A stretch of DNA of 64,000 bases from Salinirubellus salinus (GCF_025231485.1 NZ_CP104004.1:62001-126000), one strand, 5' to 3'. Shown: positions 24,950 to 32,919, counted from the first letter of the stretch. Program-made: numbers and translations. Notes: generated by a model from the letters alone, not told the origin.

Positions 24950-25699
24950 TCAGGACGTCACGACCGGCGTGATCGTGTAGGCGAAGCCGGGTACAATCCA
25001 GAGTTCTGGTTCTGCGCTCCCGTATTGGGGTGGCGTGTACTCCTCTGGACTGTCGGGGACGTGATACCCGTCGAGGAGGTCGACAAAGTCGCCAGCCGAT
25101 GTGACTGGGACGCCAGCTTCGTCGTAGAGATAGAACCACGGTTCGGCTGGGCGGTCCCCGAGTGGGTCGTCGAGCCAGTCCGTCCGTCTCCGCGCTTTTT
25201 TCAACAGGCGAAGGCCGTCTTCGCTGGCCACAGGCACGGCATCGGGGAGCGCGCCCCATCCGACGGTGAACGGTCGGATGTCGGACTCTGGAGCTTCGTG
25301 GATGAGGATGAACGTCCGGCCGTCGAAGCCGGTCGGGAGATCGGGGATGGTCTGGCGGTCGTGGAACGCGTGAGTGGCCTTGATGATGGCCTCATAGTGC
25401 GAGCAGGCGGGGACGACGGCGAACGCAATGTTGTCGACGGTGGGTTCGTAGCCGACGGCGATCTCGTCGAAAACGGGCGCGTAGGCGTCGGGGTGGGCGT
25501 TGGCTTCCTCGAGTTCGTGTTCGCAGTCTGCACAGAGGTCGTCGCCTGCGGTTATGGGCCGGTCGCACTCGCTACATTCAATCTCGGTGTTATTCGGGTC
25601 CGAGTCGGCATCGGGAGTTCCGGGCCCGTAGTGTTCGTTCTCGTAGTAGGTGTCGCCGAAATCCTCGGGGCTGTAGTAGTCGCGGTCGTCGGTGGTCAT
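24950..25699 (-). CDS. Hypothetical protein with zinc ribbon
   Basis: 249 residues. CSECDRPITAGDDLCADC (about residues 42-59) is a short zinc ribbon. The C-terminal half holds the WFYLYDEAGVPVTSAGDF module shared loosely with the operon B protein at 20096-20680. It has its own conventional promoter (TATA-like GTATAAAGG) rather than a T-box/hairpin leader, so it is regulated differently from its neighbours. Confidence 0.65.
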   Translation of the reverse strand: MTTDDRDYYSPEDFGDTYYENEHYGPGTPDADSDPNNTEIECSECDRPITAGDDLCADCEHELEEANAHPDAYAPVFDEIAVGYEPTVDNIAFAVVPACSHYEAIIKATHAFHDRQTIPDLPTGFDGRTFILIHEAPESDIRPFTVGWGALPDAVPVASEDGLRLLKKARRRTDWLDDPLGDRPAEPWFYLYDEAGVPVTSAGDFVDLLDGYHVPDSPEEYTPPQYGSAEPELWIVPGFAYTITPVVTS

Positions 25700-25716
25700 A
25701 GGAGGGTGTATCTCAC

Positions 25717-25725
25717 CCTTTATAC
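25717..25725 (-). promoter_or_regulatory. TATA-like box, leaderless promoter
   Basis: GTATAAAGG on the minus strand, 18-26 bases before the ATG at 25699. This is a normal haloarchaeal promoter and a useful contrast with the T-box/hairpin units. Confidence 0.55.
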
Positions 25726-25755
25726 ACCGCTGTCGTACTTAAGCCAGATTGGCGG

Positions 25756-26226
25756 TCAGGCTTCGTCGTCCGGGGAGTCCTCGTGTCCGTGTTGTCGGCG
25801 CTGCCGGACCTCGAACAGAAAGCGGGCGTTGGCTTGCTCACCGTTGAGAGTTCGCTGGTCGAGTGCGGTATCGGCGAACAGCGTGCCCTGCTGACCGGGG
25901 GCGGCCTCGAGGGGGTCGGTGGTGGCTCGTCTCGAGCGGATGGCCGAGAGCGGCCGGTCGTCGATGAACTCGTCGCTCCCGCCGGTCTCGATTCGCGAGG
26001 TTCGCTGGCGGGTATCGACGTCGACGCCGTGATGGAAGAGCGTGGTCTCGAACGGTTCATCGTTGAACGCGAGCAGTCCGTGTTCGTCGACAGTCTTGGT
26101 CTTCGTATCGGCCGTGTGGTCGGTATCACCGTCGCTGTCAGCGTCGGCGCCGATGACGAAGACGGATTGGTGATGGACGGTGAACGAGCGGTTCTGCGGG
26201 CTGGAACTGGCTGTATCGGAGCTCAT
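25756..26226 (-). CDS. Hypothetical protein, operon E
   Basis: 156 residues from the ATG at 26226 (MSSDTASSS). Acidic, histidine-rich middle (FETTLFHHGVDVDTRQRTSRIETGG) and an AAPGQQGTLFADTAL segment that superficially recalls a PCNA-binding peptide but lacks its final aromatic. The frame upstream of 26226 contains leader E and is not coding. Function unknown. Confidence 0.55.
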   Translation of the reverse strand: MSSDTASSSPQNRSFTVHHQSVFVIGADADSDGDTDHTADTKTKTVDEHGLLAFNDEPFETTLFHHGVDVDTRQRTSRIETGGSDEFIDDRPLSAIRSRRATTDPLEAAPGQQGTLFADTALDQRTLNGEQANARFLFEVRQRRQHGHEDSPDDEA

Positions 26227-26305
26227 GGTATCGGTCGAGTTCGTGGGTGGTGGTCGTATCACCGGGGCGAGACAGAACGGGAGGGAATTGCCGTCGGTGA
26301 CTGAT

Positions 26306-26332
26306 CCCGCGCTTTCGACGGGGGGCACAAAC
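26306..26332 (-). promoter_or_regulatory. T-box/GC-hairpin leader E
   Basis: Minus strand: TTTGTG, CCCCCC arm, GTCGAAAGC loop, GCGGG arm; 79 bases to the ATG at 26226, a longer leader than most. Confidence 0.5.
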
Positions 26333-26338
26333 AGGGTG

Positions 26339-26360
26339 CGAGGGGCAACCGCGCCCCTCG
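26339..26360. terminator. Strong hairpin after lipoprotein gene
   Basis: Perfect 8-bp arms CGAGGGGC and GCCCCTCG with a 6-base loop, 12 bases downstream of the lipoprotein stop on the minus strand. Probable 3' end structure; no T-run follows, only the T-box of leader E. Confidence 0.4.
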
Positions 26361-26372
26361 ATGCGTGGTCGG

Positions 26373-27305
26373 CTATATGTGGAAGTGCCAGTTTGCGACG
26401 GAACGCCACGGACCGCCCCAGTCGCCACCTGATTCTTCGAGTTTGTAGTCGTGGACGCCGCTGAGGAAGGTAACGATGAGGTGGTCGGCGTCCATGCTCG
26501 GATCGAGTTTCCCGGTGATGGTGATGGGCCCGTATCGTGCGCCGAGACGTCCGGGGTGTTCAGGGGTACAGGTGGTCTCGTCGATGGTGTACGCGAGGGC
26601 GATGATGGCTTCGCCGTCGACCACATCGAGATAGTTGATACCGTAGTAGCCGCAGGCGTGGGTGTAGTGTAGCGCACCCGTGATAGTGAACGTCCCGTCG
26701 GATTCGATGACGGGCTCGTCGAGGTAGTCAAGATTGAGGCGCGCGAGTAGCGGACTGTTTTTCCGGTTGGCGTGGGGTGTATTCGTGATGGTGACGTCTT
26801 GGAGGCCGTGATTCGCGGCGGTTAGGGGCCCCACCCAGGCGCGGTAGTCGGGCTTTTGCCACTGCTCGGAGCCACTGCGTCCCTCTTCTGGTTCGACATC
26901 GGCGGGAAGGACGCCGGGGCCGACAAGCGACGTCGGTGCCTCGGGCGTCGACGTCTGGTCGGCGTCGGGTGTCGATGGTCCATCGGGGTCGTGGTAATCG
27001 TCGCCGTCACTGCCTCCCGCTCCCGGGCCAGTGCTTGGCGTGGGAGTTGCGGTTCCGGGGGTGGTCCTCGGTTGGTCTGCGGCGACGGGTTCTGCGCCGA
27101 GGAGTCCGAGACAGCCGGAGAGACTGCTTGCTGCGAGGAGGCCAACCCCGGCGAGGGCGCTTCGGCGGGTCAAGTTCCTTCTCAGCGTTCGAGGTCGCTG
27201 GTGATCTCCAGCCGGAGCTGAATCTACATCGCCTGTCGATGCGGTCGCTGGCGTCCTGGTGTGGTCGGTCGGTGGTTCGTTGCTGGTGGTGGTCGGGTCA
27301 GTCAT
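26373..27305 (-). CDS. Tat-exported lipoprotein
   Basis: 310 residues. After a T/P-rich start, residues about 42-66 form a twin-arginine signal (RRNLTRRSALAGVG) with a hydrophobic core ending in the lipobox LSGC, as in most haloarchaeal lipoproteins. A T/P/G-rich linker follows, then a beta-rich outer domain of about 190 residues (TFTITGALHYTHACGYYG, ITITGKLDPS). A TATA-like CAATAAATC lies about 16-25 bases before the ATG. It would sit on the outer membrane face; possible roles in surface exclusion or transfer are only guesses. Confidence 0.65.
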   Translation of the reverse strand: MTDPTTTSNEPPTDHTRTPATASTGDVDSAPAGDHQRPRTLRRNLTRRSALAGVGLLAASSLSGCLGLLGAEPVAADQPRTTPGTATPTPSTGPGAGGSDGDDYHDPDGPSTPDADQTSTPEAPTSLVGPGVLPADVEPEEGRSGSEQWQKPDYRAWVGPLTAANHGLQDVTITNTPHANRKNSPLLARLNLDYLDEPVIESDGTFTITGALHYTHACGYYGINYLDVVDGEAIIALAYTIDETTCTPEHPGRLGARYGPITITGKLDPSMDADHLIVTFLSGVHDYKLEESGGDWGGPWRSVANWHFHI

Positions 27306-27371
27306 GGGAGGGAATTCCTTTGATTTATTGATGCTGAGGCACGGCGGCGGGTCCTGGCAGGCAATTACTGG

Positions 27372-27731
27372 TTAGATCGCTCCGGTGCTGTCCTCGGTGT
27401 TCTCTTGGCCGGGTTGGTCTGGCCGCTCGCTTCGGTTGGTGCGGAGCTCTCGTTCTTCACATTCTGAGAGGGCCTCCTCAGGAACGCTGAGGTATTTGAG
27501 CGCCCACTCCTCGATTTCTGGGAGCGTCATCGGATGGGGAAGTTCGTGATGCCCGACGGGGCGTGCTAGAAAGGTCCCGTCAGCGTCACGGAGGTCTTCG
27601 TTGAAGTACCCGAGAAAATACCTCTCGAGCCCCTTCACACCCGGGCCATCCATGATCGTAATCATATCAAATGAGTCGACAGACACCTCAAATTCCAAGC
27701 TGAGTGTCGGGTACGTGGAGGGGATATTCAC
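27372..27731 (-). CDS. Hypothetical protein
   Basis: 119 residues from a GTG at 27731. Compact N-terminal domain (LSLEFEVSVDSFDMITIMDG) and a charged tail. The AT-rich sequence upstream (GTTATGTTTGAACTAAG on the minus strand) may hold a conventional promoter. The next in-frame ATG, internal at MITIMDG, would remove most of the first strand, so the GTG is preferred. No family recognised. Confidence 0.5.
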   Translation of the reverse strand: MNIPSTYPTLSLEFEVSVDSFDMITIMDGPGVKGLERYFLGYFNEDLRDADGTFLARPVGHHELPHPMTLPEIEEWALKYLSVPEEALSECEERELRTNRSERPDQPGQENTEDSTGAI

Positions 27732-27856
27732 ACCTATGTTAGGCTTAGTTCAAACATAACTTCGCGCAGTCCACATTTCCACATTAAATGTGGTGGTTGT
27801 GGCGTCCTCACTAGGTCAATCGGTGGCGTAGTGGGTTGTCTGGTGTCTCGGTCTCG

Positions 27857-28366
27857 TCAGGCGGGGACCTGTGCGAGGAGTTCTTCGACGGCGCTGACGG
27901 TGTCGTCTTCGCCGGCGTCTTGGAGGGCGTCGATGGCCTCTCCGAGGTGCCAGCGGGCATCGGTTCGGGCGCTGTGCATCTCTCGGCCACGCGCCTCGCC
28001 GGAGAGCTCAGCGGCGACGGCGGCCTCGAGGTGATGCCAAAGGACGCCGGCGCGGAAGGTTTCGACGAGCGTGGTGGCACAGTCGGGGAACTGGGCAGGT
28101 TCTTGGATATCCCGAAGGCCGTATTCTGCGCTGAGTACCTGAAGCGTGTGGGCAATTGCGACGAGGTCCTCACCGAAGGGATCGCGGTCGGTGTGGAGGA
28201 GGTCGTCGATAGCGTCGGCTCGGGCCTCGAACAGTTGATCGCTGTCGGCGGCTCCGAGTGAGGTTCCCTGCTCATCGAGCCGGTCGAGGGTGTCGTCGAC
28301 GAGGCTGTGAACGATGCTACGTGGGTTCAGTTCGTGAGAGGGCGGTCGCGTCATTGGCTGAGTCAT
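27857..28366 (-). CDS. Hypothetical helical protein, operon F
   Basis: 169 residues, almost entirely helical and acidic (SLVDDTLDRLDEQGTS, WHLGEAIDALQDAGEDD). The ATG overlaps the stop of the preceding gene by four bases. Last gene of a four-gene coupled operon. Function unknown. Confidence 0.65.
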   Translation of the reverse strand: MTQPMTRPPSHELNPRSIVHSLVDDTLDRLDEQGTSLGAADSDQLFEARADAIDDLLHTDRDPFGEDLVAIAHTLQVLSAEYGLRDIQEPAQFPDCATTLVETFRAGVLWHHLEAAVAAELSGEARGREMHSARTDARWHLGEAIDALQDAGEDDTVSAVEELLAQVPA

Positions 28367-28614
28367 AGCGAATCACTCCGGAGTTCCTCGAGGGCGGCCG
28401 GGACGCCGTTGCGTTCGGCAAACTCGAAACAGGAAGAGTGTGCTTCTCCACTACCGGCGGTTGCAACAAGTGCGTGCGCGGTCTCGAGCATCGTAGAGGA
28501 TGCTCCGGGTGCGGGCTCATCGAATGCGTCCCAAGAGAGTGTCTCCCGCTCATCGGCAAGCTCACCACAGAGAGGACACGTGACGGAGTGGACGTCGATC
28601 CAGCGGTCAGTCAT
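28363..28614 (-). CDS. Small zinc-motif protein, operon F
   Basis: 83 residues from the ATG at 28614 (MTDRWIDVHSVTCPLCGEL), which overlaps the upstream gene by 8 bases. CPLC near the N-terminus and a later lone cysteine (SSCFEFAERNG) could form a zinc site. The longer frame to 28665 overlaps the upstream gene more and was not used. Confidence 0.6.
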   Translation of the reverse strand: MTDRWIDVHSVTCPLCGELADERETLSWDAFDEPAPGASSTMLETAHALVATAGSGEAHSSCFEFAERNGVPAALEELRSDSL

Positions 28615-28795
28615 GCGTCTGGCTCTGTGGAGTGGGGCCGGTCGTGTCAGCGTCGTCTTCGACATCGACCACGATGACGTCGCAGGCGACGTAGGGGTCT
28701 GTCCCGAGGCGCTCGAGGAGGACTCGTTCGGCGGCTGCTTCCGTCGGCGCGTCGACCCGAAACAAGTCGTCGATGGCGAGGATATACGTCGGCAT
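28607..28795 (-). CDS. 62-residue hypothetical protein, operon F
   Basis: Begins MPTYILAIDDLFRVDAPTEAAAERVLLERLG: a small alpha-beta fold in which one strand is followed by an amphipathic helix and a second strand (CDVIVVDVED). The ATG overlaps the upstream stop by one base (TAATG). Coupled operon member of unknown role. Confidence 0.6.
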   Translation of the reverse strand: MPTYILAIDDLFRVDAPTEAAAERVLLERLGTDPYVACDVIVVDVEDDADTTGPTPQSQTHD

Positions 28796-29121
28796 TAGTA
28801 GCCACCCGCCTTTGAGTGAGCGACCGGCTCATTCCCGTACGTGACGGGGATGGATTCGATGGATTCGAGCGCTTCCCAGTCTTCGAGACGTTCATCGGGG
28901 TTGCTGTCGAGCTCGAGGTCAGTCGCGGTCTCGAAGGTGAGGCCGATACCGAGCGTGGTCGGATTGGACTCGGTGCTCTCAGCACTCTCGACGTCGCCGT
29001 ACACGTCGACGCGCCAGATGTGGGCGCCAGGGATGACGGTGAGGAGTTCTGTCGTTGCGTCTGCGATTGCGAGGTCGCGGCCGACCATGCGTGTCGTGAG
29101 GATTGCTTCGTAGTCGTTCAT
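28795..29121 (-). CDS. Hypothetical protein, first gene of operon F
   Basis: 108 residues, MNDYEAILTTRMVGRDLAIADATTELL, with an alpha-beta pattern like the operon's second gene; the two may share a fold. Leader F and inverted repeat copy 2 lie upstream. Function unknown. Confidence 0.65.
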   Translation of the reverse strand: MNDYEAILTTRMVGRDLAIADATTELLTVIPGAHIWRVDVYGDVESAESTESNPTTLGIGLTFETATDLELDSNPDERLEDWEALESIESIPVTYGNEPVAHSKAGGY

Positions 29122-29143
29122 AGGTTCGTAGCGGCTTGGGCCG

Positions 29144-29169
29144 CTCTACCGCTCGCGGAGGAGACAAAC
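29144..29169 (-). promoter_or_regulatory. T-box/GC-hairpin leader F
   Basis: Minus strand: TTTGTC, CTCCTCCGC arm pairing through CCGC-GA-GCGG, 22 bases to the ATG at 29121. A second short hairpin (GCGGC...GCCGC) follows inside the leader. Confidence 0.6.
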
Positions 29170-29185
29170 CGAGGCGTCGATTCAC

Positions 29186-29233
29186 TCCTACGCAACAACT
29201 GGAGTGTAAGCGAATCCACTCTGTTGCGTAGGA
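29186..29233. repeat. Inverted repeat, copy 2
   Basis: TCCTACGCAACA (29186-29197) and TGTTGCGTAGGA (29222-29233), perfect arms, spacer 24, starting 16 bases upstream of the operon F T-box. There is no gene on the other side, so here it serves one direction only. Confidence 0.8.
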
Positions 29234-29268
29234 AGCCGACTGGGGAGGGATACAGCCTACCGCACACA

Positions 29269-29343
29269 CCCCTATTTCGAGTTGTAACTAGCTCCTGACC
29301 CCCCTTTTTCGTGTTGTAACACACCCCTGTTTCGAGTTGTAAA
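29269..29343. repeat. Three ORB-like direct repeats
   Basis: CCCCTATTTCGAGTTGTAAC (29269-29288), CCCCTTTTTCGTGTTGTAAC (29301-29320) and CCCCTGTTTCGAGTTGTAA (29324-29342), all one orientation. The reverse complement (ACAACTCGAAACAGGGG) resembles haloarchaeal origin recognition boxes with their G-string. No orc1/cdc6 gene is adjacent. Confidence 0.45.
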
Positions 29344-29372
29344 TGTGCTGTATATGTACGCCCGAGGGTTTG

Positions 29373-29732
29373 TTACGCGGTTTCAGTGTTTTCGACGTCG
29401 TGTTTTCGGCGTCGATGCTCGCGATAGACTTGGCAGAAGCGTTGGCGTTGACTCCGAAGATTCGATTGGGCGGTGCGAGCCCGGCGTGCGCGGTCGAACG
29501 CGAACGGATCGCGATACTGTACGTGCGTCGGGATTGAGACGTGGGCGAGGTCGCCGCCGGTTGAGACGCCGAGTTCGCGAAGATAGCGCCTTAGAATCGC
29601 CTCGGTGGAGTCGATTTGCGAACGGAGCGAGCGCAGTGTTCGTTCGTGGCCGGTCGGGTTCTCATCGAGGGCGTCGTAGTCGATCTCGTTGATGTCGATG
29701 TCTTCCCAGCGGAGGGTGTCGTGGGGCGGCAC
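29373..29732 (-). CDS. Hypothetical protein, operon G
   Basis: 119 residues. Acidic first 30 residues (EDIDINEIDYDALDENP), then an arginine-rich helical region (SLRSQIDSTEAILRRYLRELG; RRARTAQSNLRSQRQRF). The basic C-terminal half is unusual for a halophile and suggests nucleic-acid binding. It starts 2 bases after the upstream stop. Confidence 0.6.
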   Translation of the reverse strand: MPPHDTLRWEDIDINEIDYDALDENPTGHERTLRSLRSQIDSTEAILRRYLRELGVSTGGDLAHVSIPTHVQYRDPFAFDRARRARTAQSNLRSQRQRFCQVYREHRRRKHDVENTETA

Positions 29733-29734
29733 AG

Positions 29735-30037
29735 TTACCTTGGTGGGTGCTCGTTTCCGGTCTCGACCTCGATCTCATCGACGAGTTCGTCGACAGTCAC
29801 GTAGAAGGGGCCTGACCAGTTCCGTGCGATATCGGGGGCGTCGTCGACGCGAGCGAGTTGGTCTGAGCCGCCCGTATCGTCGGCGACGAGCTCACCGTCG
29901 GGAGTGAGCGCGTGCTCGATGGGAACAAGATATGTTTCGGTGTCGTCGCTGGTGACGGCCCGGCCGTGGTGCCAAATTTGCGGGTGGAACGTGACGCGGA
30001 CGTGCGTGGCGTCCGGGTGGTCCTCGAGGACACCCAT
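29735..30037 (-). CDS. Hypothetical protein, operon G
   Basis: 100 residues, beta-rich (THVRVTFHPQIWHHGRAV; TYLVPIEHAL; GPFYVTVDELVDEIEVE). It starts 2 bases after the stop of the first operon gene and ends 2 bases before the third. Not recognised. Confidence 0.6.
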   Translation of the reverse strand: MGVLEDHPDATHVRVTFHPQIWHHGRAVTSDDTETYLVPIEHALTPDGELVADDTGGSDQLARVDDAPDIARNWSGPFYVTVDELVDEIEVETGNEHPPR

Positions 30038-30039
30038 CG

Positions 30040-30405
30040 TCAGGCTCCGGCCTCGGCGGTATCAGTGGTCGCGTCGGCCGACGGACGGGGAACGGTTGCG
30101 CCGACGCTCGGTGGGTCCGGGTCACAGTCCTGGTCGTGGAAGGTGTCGTCCCGAGCGTTCATCGAGGCCTGTTCTATCTCGTCGTTGGCATCGGTGTCGT
30201 CTCTGTCGTCTCTGTCGTCGTGTTCGTAGTCGTGGTAGTCGCCGGCGACGTAGAGTGCGATACGGCCGGAGATCGTGCCGTCGGCGTGGGCGGTGAACAG
30301 GACGTGTTCCGTGTCGTATCCGAAGTGGTTGACGGCGAGTTCGTGGAGCTGTTCGGCTTCGTAGCGGACACGCTCGGGCGCGTCCGTCTCGATATCGAAG
30401 GTCAT
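30040..30405 (-). CDS. Hypothetical protein, first gene of operon G
   Basis: 121 residues starting MTFDIETDAPERVRYEAEQL. A two-layer alpha-beta domain of about 65 residues (HVLFTAHADGTISGRIALYV) is followed by a histidine-aspartate rich stretch and a disordered tail. The ATG is set by leader G. Function unknown. Confidence 0.6.
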   Translation of the reverse strand: MTFDIETDAPERVRYEAEQLHELAVNHFGYDTEHVLFTAHADGTISGRIALYVAGDYHDYEHDDRDDRDDTDANDEIEQASMNARDDTFHDQDCDPDPPSVGATVPRPSADATTDTAEAGA

Positions 30406-30414
30406 GTTTCGAGT

Positions 30415-30440
30415 CCCTCACCGACTCGGGGGAGACAAAC
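30415..30440 (-). promoter_or_regulatory. T-box/GC-hairpin leader G
   Basis: Minus strand: TTTGTC, CCCCC arm, inner CCGA-G-TCGG, GGTGAGGG arm, 9 bases, ATG 30405. It is the cleanest copy of the element. Confidence 0.7.
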
Positions 30441-30457
30441 AGACGCGGGAATGCGTG

Positions 30458-30506
30458 TCCTACGCAACAAAGTGAACTCATCCGACGGCCCAATCGTTGC
30501 GTAGGA
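30458..30506. repeat. Inverted repeat, copy 3
   Basis: TCCTACGCAACA (30458-30469) and CGTTGCGTAGGA (30495-30506), one mismatch, spacer 25, 17 bases upstream of the operon G T-box. It ends in the region between operons G and H. Confidence 0.8.
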
Positions 30507-30526
30507 CGAGCCGAACTGTCTGCTGG

Positions 30527-30892
30527 TCACAGTTCCCCGAACGTGAGCTGGCTGGTCGAGTCTGCAGTCTTGCCTTCACGCTCGTTCTCACTTTGGCTCT
30601 CACACCCGGCTTCGAGCGTGGTGTTGCTGCTCTTCGAGCCCCTGGTTGCCCCTTTGCTGGGCATTTGCGCGAGCGATTCGGCGCAGATTCCCAGCGGGCA
30701 GTCGCCGTAGTGTCCGTCAGCGACGGCGAGCCGGTCGCGAGCGGCGTGTGGGTGGACGAAGTTCCCGCCGTGTCCGGAGGGGCGCTTGCACTTCGTCCCT
30801 ATGTCGGCTCCACACGTGGGACACCGGATTTCGAGGACGGGATCGCGAGGCCAGGTTCGGTCGCACTTCTTCCGATTACAGGAGACGGTCAT
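30527..30892 (-). CDS. Phage-type zinc-finger protein, operon H
   Basis: 121 residues from the ATG at 30892. Residues about 18-50 read CPTCGADIGTKC followed by a HxHAARDR segment, the C-x2-C-x-A-x2-G-x2-C...HAAR pattern of zinc fingers common in phage and plasmid proteins. Further cysteines occur at the start (SCNRKKC). The C-terminal half is low-complexity and ends TSQLTFGEL. It lies 7 bases after the methylase-like gene, so the two are co-transcribed. Confidence 0.65.
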   Translation of the reverse strand: MTVSCNRKKCDRTWPRDPVLEIRCPTCGADIGTKCKRPSGHGGNFVHPHAARDRLAVADGHYGDCPLGICAESLAQMPSKGATRGSKSSNTTLEAGCESQSENEREGKTADSTSQLTFGEL

Positions 30893-30899
30893 CGGGGTG

Positions 30900-31835
30900 T
30901 CACGCGAACTCGTCGAAGCCGACCTGCGCGGTGTTCTCATCGTCGAGGGCGACATCGAGGGCAGACTCAACTCCTGTCGTGTGTGCCGTGGGCGGTTCGG
31001 TGACGCGCTCGCCGTCTTCACCTCCGTGTTCAGCGTCGGCCTCGTTATCGACGTCGTCCATGGCGTCGTCTACCGACGGTTTGGTCGCGCCGTCGTCGAG
31101 TGGCACACCGAAGAAGCGAGCCAACACACGATCACGCCCGTCGGCATCGAGGGCTTTCACTGGGTGGTCGCCACGGGCGAGTTGGGCGACGCTGACGAAC
31201 CAGACGCGGTGAGCCTCGAGTTTCAAGGCATCACCGAGCAAGACGTACCCGGTGAGGTCGTTGAGGACGAAGTTCAGAACCGCCATTTTCGCGCAGATCG
31301 AGTCTTTGTCGTAGCCCAGGAAGACGGCGAGGGCCTCCGGAGCGATTTCGCGGAGGTGGTTCGCGGTATCGACGATGAGTCGGCCACTTCCACAGCCGGA
31401 GACGTCTCCGATGACGAGCGGGTCTTCGGGGGTGGCGTCGCGGAGGTCCTCACCATCGGGGAGGTTCATCGCTGCCATCGCGCGGCTCACCGCCCCCGGC
31501 GTGAAGTACTGGGCGAAGTGACTGCTCGTCAGGCCGTAGTGTTCGTACACGCCGCCGAGAACGTCTTCGTTGGTCTGTTCCATCGCGAGGACGAGTCCCC
31601 CGAGGGCGTTTGCGTGCTGAGTTGCGAGCTCTCGGACGGTGTCTTCATCGCGACCGTCGTTCGCATACCGGGCGAGCGGTTTTTGATACGTGTCTTCGTC
31701 GCCGCTGAAACTGGCGAGGGCGAGGTCGATCCAATCCGAGAACACCTGATACGGCGAATCGCCGGTCTGCTGGCTGATGGCGTCGAGTGGGTCGGTGACG
31801 AGTTTCCGATGTTCGCGTTCGAGCAGCGTCGTCAT
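30900..31835 (-). CDS. N-6 DNA methylase-like protein lacking NPPY
   Basis: 311 residues from the ATG at 31835. The HsdM-type region starts FAQYFTPGAVSRAM (about residue 105); the SAM-binding loop is DVSGCGSGRL and an acidic strand reads FLGYDKDSICAKMAVLN, then GDALKLE. The NPPY/F catalytic motif expected 20-30 residues later is not found; the text continues AHRVWFVSVAQLARG. Either a diverged active site is used or the protein binds SAM or DNA without methylating. The C-terminal 80 residues are disordered. It overlaps the SWIM gene by four bases (ATGA). Confidence 0.65.
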   Translation of the reverse strand: MTTLLEREHRKLVTDPLDAISQQTGDSPYQVFSDWIDLALASFSGDEDTYQKPLARYANDGRDEDTVRELATQHANALGGLVLAMEQTNEDVLGGVYEHYGLTSSHFAQYFTPGAVSRAMAAMNLPDGEDLRDATPEDPLVIGDVSGCGSGRLIVDTANHLREIAPEALAVFLGYDKDSICAKMAVLNFVLNDLTGYVLLGDALKLEAHRVWFVSVAQLARGDHPVKALDADGRDRVLARFFGVPLDDGATKPSVDDAMDDVDNEADAEHGGEDGERVTEPPTAHTTGVESALDVALDDENTAQVGFDEFA

Positions 31836-32842
31836 CGGTGATAGCCCTCCGCTCGGGATTGGTGTGAGACCGCGATTTCGGGGCTGACGAAGCGCCGCGC
31901 TCGGTGCGGGACGTCGATGCCCCGGGAAACGGGGAGGAAGATCGAGTCGCGGCCACCGCAGACGACGCTCGCGAGCAGTTCGTGTTTGCACATCACGCGC
32001 CACGGTGCGGACTGCTTGTACGGACACGCACAGGTCAGGGCATCTCCCCACGGGATGAGCGGGTACTGACTGCCGCTCTGGTATTCGCCGACCAGGAGAG
32101 GGGCGGGGAGGTCGATGCCGTAGTCAGCGAGTCGGACGGGGTCATCGGTCTGGGTATGCGAGAGCGCGGATTCTCGAAGGACGTACGTGGAATCGAGGGT
32201 GCGGTCTCGAGCGAAGGTGTCGGGGTCGGTGTCGTCGTCGACGAGGACTATCCCGACGAAGGCGTTAGGTTCGAGGAGGCGGTCGGCGTCGGGTGTGGAC
32301 CCGATACACGTCTCGATGAGTGAGCCGTACGACGAGTCCTTGAGGACCTGACTGAGGTTGGGCCCGGGGATGAGTTCGCGATACCATTTTTCCCGGCGCT
32401 GGCGTTCCTCCTCGAGAGCCTGTTCTGGGTTGGGTTGTTCGCGAGCGATTCGGAGTCGTGCTGCGAGGAACGCCGGTGCATCCGCGAGGGTGGCGTCATC
32501 GTCGACGTGGTCGTAGAATCGTTTCTCCTCGTGGATGCGAGCGGCACAGGAGGTTTCGGCATAGGCGAGGCCGAGTGGTTTCTGCTTGACGCCCTGCCAG
32601 GGGAGGGTGGCGGGATCTGTCGGGTCGTACTTCCACGGGTTGTAGCTGCCGAGAAGTTGGTCGCGGCGGACGGGGCCACCGCGGATGAAGTCGAGGCGGA
32701 TTTGGTGTTCGATTGGTTCGACGTTGGCCGGGTCGCGTTCGACGTCGTACTCGTATTCTCGGTCGGTGTGGGCGAGCGCCCCCGGCGGGAGGACGAGACT
32801 GGGCACGTTGCCGTCGGCTGTATAGAGTGTTCGACAGGACAT
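31832..32842 (-). CDS. SWIM zinc-finger protein, first gene of operon H
   Basis: 336 residues. A C-terminal SWIM motif CACPYKQSAPWRVMCKHELLA (about residues 272-292; C-x-C...C-x-H) is preceded by about 270 residues that I do not recognise, with a basic-acidic helix (PEQALEEERQRREKWYREL). SWIM domains bind DNA or proteins. It is coupled to a methylase-like gene and a zinc-finger gene, so the operon may act on DNA together. Its leader (H) is longer than most. Confidence 0.65.
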   Translation of the reverse strand: MSCRTLYTADGNVPSLVLPPGALAHTDREYEYDVERDPANVEPIEHQIRLDFIRGGPVRRDQLLGSYNPWKYDPTDPATLPWQGVKQKPLGLAYAETSCAARIHEEKRFYDHVDDDATLADAPAFLAARLRIAREQPNPEQALEEERQRREKWYRELIPGPNLSQVLKDSSYGSLIETCIGSTPDADRLLEPNAFVGIVLVDDDTDPDTFARDRTLDSTYVLRESALSHTQTDDPVRLADYGIDLPAPLLVGEYQSGSQYPLIPWGDALTCACPYKQSAPWRVMCKHELLASVVCGGRDSIFLPVSRGIDVPHRARRFVSPEIAVSHQSRAEGYHR

Positions 32843-32874
32843 AATTCGGTGACTGGTGCGGGCGTCGGAGGGAC

Positions 32875-32903
32875 GCCCCGCTACCGTTTCGGGGGCGACA
32901 AAT
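32875..32903 (-). promoter_or_regulatory. T-box/GC-hairpin leader H
   Basis: Minus strand: TTTGTC, then a 5-bp stem GCCCC...GGGGC enclosing CGAAACGGTAGC, 32 bases to the ATG at 32842. Confidence 0.6.
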
Positions 32904-32919
32904 TGGCTAGGAGTGACTC

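Noticed and set aside
27661-27680. ATCATATCAAA as another arm of the 277-bp element
   Set aside because: Only 10-11 bases match and it lies inside a gene; no partner arm nearby.
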